Source: Desulfosporosinus orientis DSM 765
GTDB lineage: Bacteria > Bacillota > Desulfitobacteriia > Desulfitobacteriales > Desulfitobacteriaceae
Length of the DNA stretch: 64,000 nucleotides
Reading direction: 5' to 3'
NCBI RefSeq assembly: GCF_000235605.1
Contig: NC_016584.1
Location: 1,538,001-1,602,000 of the forward strand
Shown: positions 59,501-64,000 of the stretch, piece by piece
Numbering within the stretch: the stretch's first letter is position 1
Layout: every line of letters begins with the position of its first letter
The notes under the pieces: model-generated
What the model was told of the DNA's origin: nothing
What the model saw: the letters and a program-made list of their open reading frames with translations, nothing else
The model's database searches: none
Made by a program: the position numbers and the translations under genes

Positions 59501-60535
59501 TTACATTTTTGTAAGCCGGACAATATTCGTCATTGAGTTTTTGGGAAAGACCAGTGTTATGGTTGTACCTTTTTCAAATGTCGATTCGGCGATAATTGAT
59601 ATCCCCAGTTTGTCACTCAGTTTTTGGCAAATGTAGAGCCCCATGCCTGTCGACTTGCCTCTGAGCCTTCCGTTTGTACCCGTAAAGCCTTTTTCAAAAA
59701 CTCTCGGCAATTCACTTTGTTCAATGCCAATTCCATTGTCGGAAACCTGGAGGATGCAGGAGTTTTCTTCTTCTTGGGACGTTATCCGGATCCAGGCAGC
59801 TGAATCCTTGGCATACTTTATAGCGTTAATAATCAACTGATGCAGAATAAATTCAAGCCATTTTATATCAGAGTAGACCTTGTTATTTAAATTTTCCGCT
59901 GAAACCGAAATTCCTGAGCGAATCAACATAGAGGAGTTCCGTTTTAAGGCAGAGAAGACCGGCTTTTCAAGACTGATTTCCTTGATAATATAGTCCTTTT
60001 CAACCGCGTTGCTTTTTGCGTAATAAAGTACTTGTTCTACATAGCCTTCGATCTCGTCAAGCTCGTCCAGAACGCTGTTCAAAGGTTCGCTCCGGTTGTT
60101 TTGGGCGATCAGCTTAGATGATGAAATGGGTGTTTTTATTTCGTGTACCCAAAGTTCAATATATTCCCGGTATTCCTCTTGAATATTTTTGTAGTTGTTA
60201 ATTTCTTCGAGACAGGCCTTGTTGGAACGCTTTAAAATGTCGTAAAACAAAGCGCCCTCATAAAATTCCGGTCTGGAAAGCACCTCGGCGATGAGGTTTT
60301 TCCGATCAATATTTTCAAATCTCAGCAAAAGCTCGTTGTAAAAGTTCCTTTTCTTAATAAATTCCGCAGTTAGGGGCATTAAGGCTCCAATGAGATAAAT
60401 ACAGCAGATCAAAGCTGAAAAGGCCTTTCCCCCTGCAGGATTCAAGGCGACCAGCATGGAAACAGACAAGACACATACAAAAGTATGACATAAAATATAG
60501 GCTGTTTTTTCCTTTAGAAAATCTTGAATGCTCAT
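59501..60535 (-). CDS. BceS-like intramembrane-sensing histidine kinase
   Basis: A 344-residue kinase with two N-terminal transmembrane helices (about residues 12-32 and 36-58) and almost no extracellular loop, as in BceS-type kinases. The H-box is WVHEIKTPISSSKLI, the N-box FILHQLIINAIKYAK, the G-boxes VSDNGIGIEQSELPRVFEKG and GKSTGMGLYICQKL. It relies on the BceAB-type transporter for sensing. Its start overlaps the response regulator stop by four bases. Confidence 0.92.
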   Translation of the reverse strand: MSIQDFLKEKTAYILCHTFVCVLSVSMLVALNPAGGKAFSALICCIYLIGALMPLTAEFIKKRNFYNELLLRFENIDRKNLIAEVLSRPEFYEGALFYDILKRSNKACLEEINNYKNIQEEYREYIELWVHEIKTPISSSKLIAQNNRSEPLNSVLDELDEIEGYVEQVLYYAKSNAVEKDYIIKEISLEKPVFSALKRNSSMLIRSGISVSAENLNNKVYSDIKWLEFILHQLIINAIKYAKDSAAWIRITSQEEENSCILQVSDNGIGIEQSELPRVFEKGFTGTNGRLRGKSTGMGLYICQKLSDKLGISIIAESTFEKGTTITLVFPKNSMTNIVRLTKM

Positions 60536-61200
60536 AGCATAATATACCCTTGGCCCCGGCGGGTTTCAATCACGTTCATCAAGCCTGTTTCTTCCAGCTT
60601 CCGGCGTAATCTAGTCATATTAACAGTCAGAGTATTGTCGTCAATGAACAGCTCGCTGTCCCATAGATAGCGCATCAACTCGTCACGACTGACAATAACG
60701 CCTTTTTTTTCGTATAAGCAGGTGAGGATTTTTAATTCATTTTTCGTAAGCTCCGCAGTCATGTTCCTGTATTCAAGGGAGCTTTTAGCCAGATTGACTG
60801 TGAAATTCCCGCAAAGCAGCTTTTCTGGCGGTGCTTCGTGATAGGCTCGTTTTAAAACCGTGGCAATTCTCGCTAGGAGAATTTGTGTGTTGTAGGGCTT
60901 AGTTACAAAATCGTCTGCCCCCAGGTTAATTGCCAATAGTTCATCTATTTCAGTGTCCCTGCTGGTTACGACAATAATGGGAACCTCGCTGACCTTTCGG
61001 ATTTCCCGGCAGATATGATATCCATCATAAACAGGCAGGTTGATATCCAAGAGGATAAGCTGGGCAGCAGATGAAAGGATCAGCTCGATAATATTTGCAA
61101 AGTTTTCCGGCGCAAGACACTCATAACCGTTTTGAATTAGAAATTTGCACAGCTCATCTCGAATTTTTTTGTGATCCTCAATAACCATGATTTTTTTCAC
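60532..61200 (-). CDS. BceR-like OmpR-family response regulator
   Basis: A 222-residue regulator. The receiver domain has the phosphoacceptor Asp in LILLDINLPVYDG and the Lys in DDFVTKPYN. The C-terminal winged helix is of the OmpR/PhoB type (ELTKNELKILTCLYEKKGVI; DDNTLTVNMTRLRRKLEETG). I start at GTG 61200 (KKIMVIEDH), with GAGGTGAC upstream; the longer frame to 61242 has no ribosome site. It likely activates its own transporter operon when peptide antibiotics are present. Confidence 0.92.
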   Translation of the reverse strand: MKKIMVIEDHKKIRDELCKFLIQNGYECLAPENFANIIELILSSAAQLILLDINLPVYDGYHICREIRKVSEVPIIVVTSRDTEIDELLAINLGADDFVTKPYNTQILLARIATVLKRAYHEAPPEKLLCGNFTVNLAKSSLEYRNMTAELTKNELKILTCLYEKKGVIVSRDELMRYLWDSELFIDDNTLTVNMTRLRRKLEETGLMNVIETRRGQGYIML

Positions 61201-61225
61201 AGTTGTCACCTCACTCTTCGGTTGT

Positions 61226-61557
61226 TCAGTTCTTGAAGTCAAAATACTTTGTTAAGCCCCATTTCAATAAATGATAAAAGAGAACAATAATCCAAACAGG
61301 CCATATACCATACCAGGCTTTTTGAGTTTGATCGGTAAAACAATATAAGTACAATCCTAAAATAATGCAGCTGCTGTGATAAATTTCGCAATCAATTTGG
61401 CCTTTATATAAGTGGCTTTATTATTAGATTGATAAGATAGAGAAAATGATGGCTTGACCATTTGGACAAGGGCTAAACTAAACATGACAGTCGCAAATAT
61501 GAAAGTACTTTTTATATAATCAAGGTTAGTTTGGAGAATATATTCCTCATGAGACAA
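61226..61557 (-). pseudogene. small membrane protein gene, frameshifted, heading the Bce-type operon
   Basis: The frame from TTG 61557 (AGAGGTG 8 bases before) encodes 66 residues (SHEEYILQTNLDYIKSTFIF, ALVQMVKPSFSLSY, AKFITAAALF) and stops at 61357. One base is missing near 61366: in the next frame the sequence continues as IILGLYLYCFTDQTQKAWYG, then IWPVWIIVLFYHLLKWGLTK, and stops at 61226. The joined protein would have about 110 residues and three or four membrane helices. It is 26 bases before the response regulator and likely co-transcribed. Family unknown. Confidence 0.65.
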
Positions 61558-61951
61558 GATATGTCACCTCTTTCCTTTCCAGCATTTTACCATTTGGAAG
61601 GTAATTCATACAACAAAGGAGATGCCGGCACACTATATAATAAGTAAATGAAGCTTATGTAGAGTAGGATGTAACGTCCTGAAAACGGTACAAATTTGTG
61701 TTAATGGTGTCCGCTTTCGGGACGTATGCCATGTTTTTTTGCTGGAATTGGAGGTATAAATTTATAATTTTTATGTTAAAACGAGTGCTTTTCTTGTAGA
61801 AAAAAGACATAAATTCACTTGTACGGATGTATGACGAGATATATATGCATAAATATCTAAAAATTCAGAAAAGTGGAATAAATATTGCAATTAAAAGCCT
61901 TTCAATCTGAGAAGGGAGGAAAATGTTTATTGAGAAGGGAGGTAAATAGGT
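61558..61951. other. intergenic region upstream of the cobO operon, 394 bases
   Basis: A long imperfect hairpin lies at 61674-61725: ACGTCCTGAAAACGG pairs with CCGCTTTCGGGACGT with one wobble and one mismatch, and a T-run starts eight bases later. The rest is AT-rich. Two AGAAGGGAGG tracts precede the cobO start. No cobalamin riboswitch motif was found. Confidence 0.4.
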
Positions 61952-62470
61952 ATGGCTGGATTAGTATTGGTTTATACCGGAAATGGAAAGGGTAAGACAA
62001 CGGCTGCCCTAGGTCTATGCTTAAGAGCATTGGGACATAACGAACGTGTTGGGTTTCTGCAATTCATGAAAGGAAGCAAGAATTATGGGGAAGTAAAGAT
62101 GGCCGCAAAGCTGCCCAACTTTACACTCGTTCAATCTGGACAAGAGTCCTTTGTTTCATACGAAAACCCAGATCCAATTGACATTCAGATGGCTCAAGAT
62201 GGATTTGAGTTAGCACGGCAATGGCTTGAAGAGGATCAATTTGACCTGATTGTCCTTGATGAAATCCTGGTCGCAGTGGCCTTTAAATTAATTACGGTAG
62301 AGCAAGTTATAGATTTAATCAAAAAGCGACCACTCCATCTTGATTTGGTTCTGACCGGACGTTACGCATCCTCTGAGTTCATGGAAATCGCAGATACTGT
62401 AACTGAGATGACAGAGCATCGGCATGCTTATCACCAAGGGGTTGAAGCAAAGGCGGGGATGGAATTTTGA
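61952..62470 (+). CDS. cobO: cob(I)alamin adenosyltransferase, CobA/CobO type
   Basis: A 172-residue enzyme. The P-loop GNGKGKTTAALGLCLRALGH is at residues 11-30; FLQFMKG and FDLIVLDEILVAV follow. It transfers adenosyl from ATP to reduced cobalamin. Length fits the CobO/BtuR family. Being upstream of meaB and the mutase gene, it probably supplies adenosylcobalamin to methylmalonyl-CoA mutase. The stop overlaps the next start by four bases. Confidence 0.93.
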   Translation: MAGLVLVYTGNGKGKTTAALGLCLRALGHNERVGFLQFMKGSKNYGEVKMAAKLPNFTLVQSGQESFVSYENPDPIDIQMAQDGFELARQWLEEDQFDLIVLDEILVAVAFKLITVEQVIDLIKKRPLHLDLVLTGRYASSEFMEIADTVTEMTEHRHAYHQGVEAKAGMEF

Positions 62471-63423
62471 ACATAGAAAGGATCGATCAATTACTATCTC
62501 GGCTCTTTGAACAGGACCGGCGGGCAACGGCCAAAATCATTTCGTTGGTCGAAGATAACATTGAGAGAGCGTATATCATGCGTTCCATCCTGAAACAAAC
62601 GGGTAAACAAATGGTCGTCGGAATTACAGGGCCGCCTGGTGCAGGAAAAAGCTCGTTAGTTGATGCCTTGACAAAATTTTATCGTTCGAAAGAGGAACGA
62701 GTCGGAATCGTCGCCGTTGATCCCAGCAGCCCGTATTCGGGCGGGGCGATTTTAGGGGATCGTATACGCATGCAAACCCATGGCACAGACCGTGATGTCT
62801 TTATTCGCAGCATGGGCACAAGGGGACATTTAGGAGGGGTTACGCGTTCAACAGCAGATGTATTAAGAATTTTAGAAGCCGGTGGATATCATCGGCTCCT
62901 TCTGGAAACCGTTGGAGTCGGGCAGTCTGAACTGGAAATTATGCGAATTTCAGATACCGTTGTGGTGGTCCTTAATCCAGGGACAGGGGATGGAATTCAG
63001 GCCATTAAAGCGGGGATTATGGAAATTGCCGATATCTTTGTAGTTAATAAATCCGATTTACCAGGGGCAGACCGAATGCGAAATGACATTGAAATGATGT
63101 TGAATTTAAGTTGTGATGGGAAGGCTTGGCGGCCTCCTGTTGTTCTAACCAGTGCCGTAAGCGGAAATGGTTTAGAGAGCCTATACGAAAAAATTAACAC
63201 TCATCAAGCATATTTACTGGAATCCGGACAAAGAGACAGGCATCGCATCGAACGGCTTCGCCAGGAAACCTGGCGTCAGTGGGAAGATAAAGCCCTCGCT
63301 GCTTTTGAGAGCCTATGGGAAGCAACAAGGGAAACTTGGGAACATGCGGCTCAAGCGGATCCCTATGAAGTAGCCCGTTTGTTATGGGAAGAGCGTTTTA
63401 AGGGGGATAAATGGGATGAGTAA
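62467..63423 (+). CDS. meaB: methylmalonyl-CoA mutase-associated GTPase MeaB
   Basis: A 318-residue G3E-type GTPase. P-loop [17 protein letters not shown], then [45 protein letters not shown], and the base motif [11 protein letters not shown]. It guards and reloads methylmalonyl-CoA mutase with its cofactor. The start is TTG 62467, overlapping cobO by four bases. It overlaps the mutase gene by eight bases. Confidence 0.95.
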   Translation: MNIERIDQLLSRLFEQDRRATAKIISLVEDNIERAYIMRSILKQTGKQMVVGITGPPGAGKSSLVDALTKFYRSKEERVGIVAVDPSSPYSGGAILGDRIRMQTHGTDRDVFIRSMGTRGHLGGVTRSTADVLRILEAGGYHRLLLETVGVGQSELEIMRISDTVVVVLNPGTGDGIQAIKAGIMEIADIFVVNKSDLPGADRMRNDIEMMLNLSCDGKAWRPPVVLTSAVSGNGLESLYEKINTHQAYLLESGQRDRHRIERLRQETWRQWEDKALAAFESLWEATRETWEHAAQADPYEVARLLWEERFKGDKWDE

Positions 63424-64000
63424 CAATTTTTTGCGCTGGAAAGCAAACTATGAAGCTTTGAAAGAGCGAAAAGGACCATTTTTTACAGTTTCAAGTGTAC
63501 CGATTGACCCACTCTATGCACCTGGAAATACCGCAGAGATTGATTACGAACGGGATCTGGCAAATCCCGGTGAGTATCCGTACACCAGGGGAGTCCGGAC
63601 TAATATGTATCGCGGGCGCCTCTGGACAATGAGACAGTTCGCAGGGTTTGCCACAGCTAAAGAATCCAATGAACGGTATAAATTTTTACTAAGCCAAGGG
63701 CAAACAGGCTTAAGTGTTGCCTTTGATATGCCCACCATTATGGGCTATGACTCGGATCACCCCCGCGCTTATGGAGAAGTTGGCCGGGTCGGTGTAGCCA
63801 TTGACTCTCTGCAGGATATGGAGATTTTGTTCAAAGATATTCCCCTTGACCGAGTCAGCACGTCTATGACCATCAATGCACCTGCATCGATTATTTGGTG
63901 CATGTATATTGTCGCCGCTGAAAAACAAGGTGTGTCAGCCAATAAATTAACAGGAACCATCCAGAATGATATCTTAAAAGAATATATTGCTCAGAAATCC
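63416..64000 (+). CDS. methylmalonyl-CoA mutase, large subunit, N-terminal part (partial)
   Basis: The frame from ATG 63416 is open to the window end (195 codons). It reads [20 protein letters not shown] ... [80 protein letters not shown]. These are the TIM-barrel signatures of B12-dependent acyl-CoA mutases. The cobalamin-binding domain lies outside the window or in a separate subunit. It isomerises methylmalonyl-CoA and succinyl-CoA, completing propionyl-CoA use. AAGGGGG upstream is the ribosome site. Confidence 0.93.
   Translation, partial: MSNNFLRWKANYEALKERKGPFFTVSSVPIDPLYAPGNTAEIDYERDLANPGEYPYTRGVRTNMYRGRLWTMRQFAGFATAKESNERYKFLLSQGQTGLSVAFDMPTIMGYDSDHPRAYGEVGRVGVAIDSLQDMEILFKDIPLDRVSTSMTINAPASIIWCMYIVAAEKQGVSANKLTGTIQNDILKEYIAQKS

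Noticed and set aside
61357-61359. In-frame TAG read as pyrrolysine
   Set aside because: The sequence after TAG in the same frame is weak, while the neighbouring frame gives a strongly membrane-like tail; a frameshift explains it better.
61558-61951. Cobalamin riboswitch upstream of cobO
   Set aside because: No B12-box-like GCCACTG motif was seen.

Overview
The window comes from a spore-forming, low-GC Firmicute, most likely of the Desulfosporosinus/Desulfitobacterium group. The case rests on the 16S-tRNA-Ala(GGC)-23S-5S operon, spore genes (spore photoproduct lyase, alpha/beta SASP, CotF-like coat protein, CwlD-type amidase with a GerMN domain), strong AGGAGG-type ribosome binding sites, frequent TTG/GTG starts, and anaerobe-type metabolism (LutABC lactate oxidation, FadNAE beta-oxidation, methylmalonyl-CoA mutase with MeaB and a cobalamin adenosyltransferase). 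The genus is inferred from overall character, not from a database search.

Layout. 1-6 kb: the end of an ABC exporter operon, a YjfB-type motility protein, a PAS/PucR-like regulator and a soluble CZB chemoreceptor. 6-13.4 kb: an AraC/GyrI regulator with a frameshifted end, an acyl-CoA ligase, a YgjP metallopeptidase, a CAP-domain remnant, a Pyr_excise protein, a GntR/FCD regulator, xpt and an NADP isocitrate dehydrogenase. 13.5-17.6 kb: an MscS channel and a UxaA-type hydratase pair divergent from an HprK-like kinase, with paired operator-like boxes between them. 17.6-22.8 kb: the most unusual region. Two paralogous genes each join an N-terminal beta domain, a Gly-Ala-Thr collagen-like tract and YVTN beta-propeller repeats; a TPR glycosyltransferase lies between them. 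A scar of a second glycosyltransferase copy shows that the whole module was duplicated. Both paralogues carry frameshifts in the GAT tract. 22.8-30.2 kb: NlpC/P60, phasin-like, UbiB-type kinase, splB, lutABC and a 56-codon gene.

30.3-36.7 kb: a FadR (TetR)-fadN-fadA-fadE beta-oxidation cluster with a Bacillus-FadR-like operator. 36.8-37.0 kb and 46.35-46.49 kb: two copies, on opposite strands, of a structured element with covarying terminal stems; I propose a HEARO/omega-RNA-like non-coding RNA. 37-50.5 kb: zinc-ribbon protein, transmembrane chemoreceptor, CotF-like protein, an ArsR-cadA-YmaF metal cluster, hutP-hutH with an antiterminator-type leader, SASP, hemolysin III, YbjN, prfC and an amidase-GerMN protein. 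50.5-56.0 kb: a ribosomal RNA operon with two promoters. 56.2-61.6 kb: a Bce-type peptide-antibiotic sensing and efflux module preceded by a frameshifted small membrane gene. 61.9-64 kb: cobO-meaB-mcm, running off the end.

The genes point to an organism that oxidises lactate and fatty acids (even chains through FadNAE, propionyl units through methylmalonyl-CoA), manages heavy metals and peptide antibiotics, and makes a decorated spore or cell surface. Gene starts were chosen by ribosome binding site where the longest reading frame looked too long. All family assignments come from motif recognition, without database searches.
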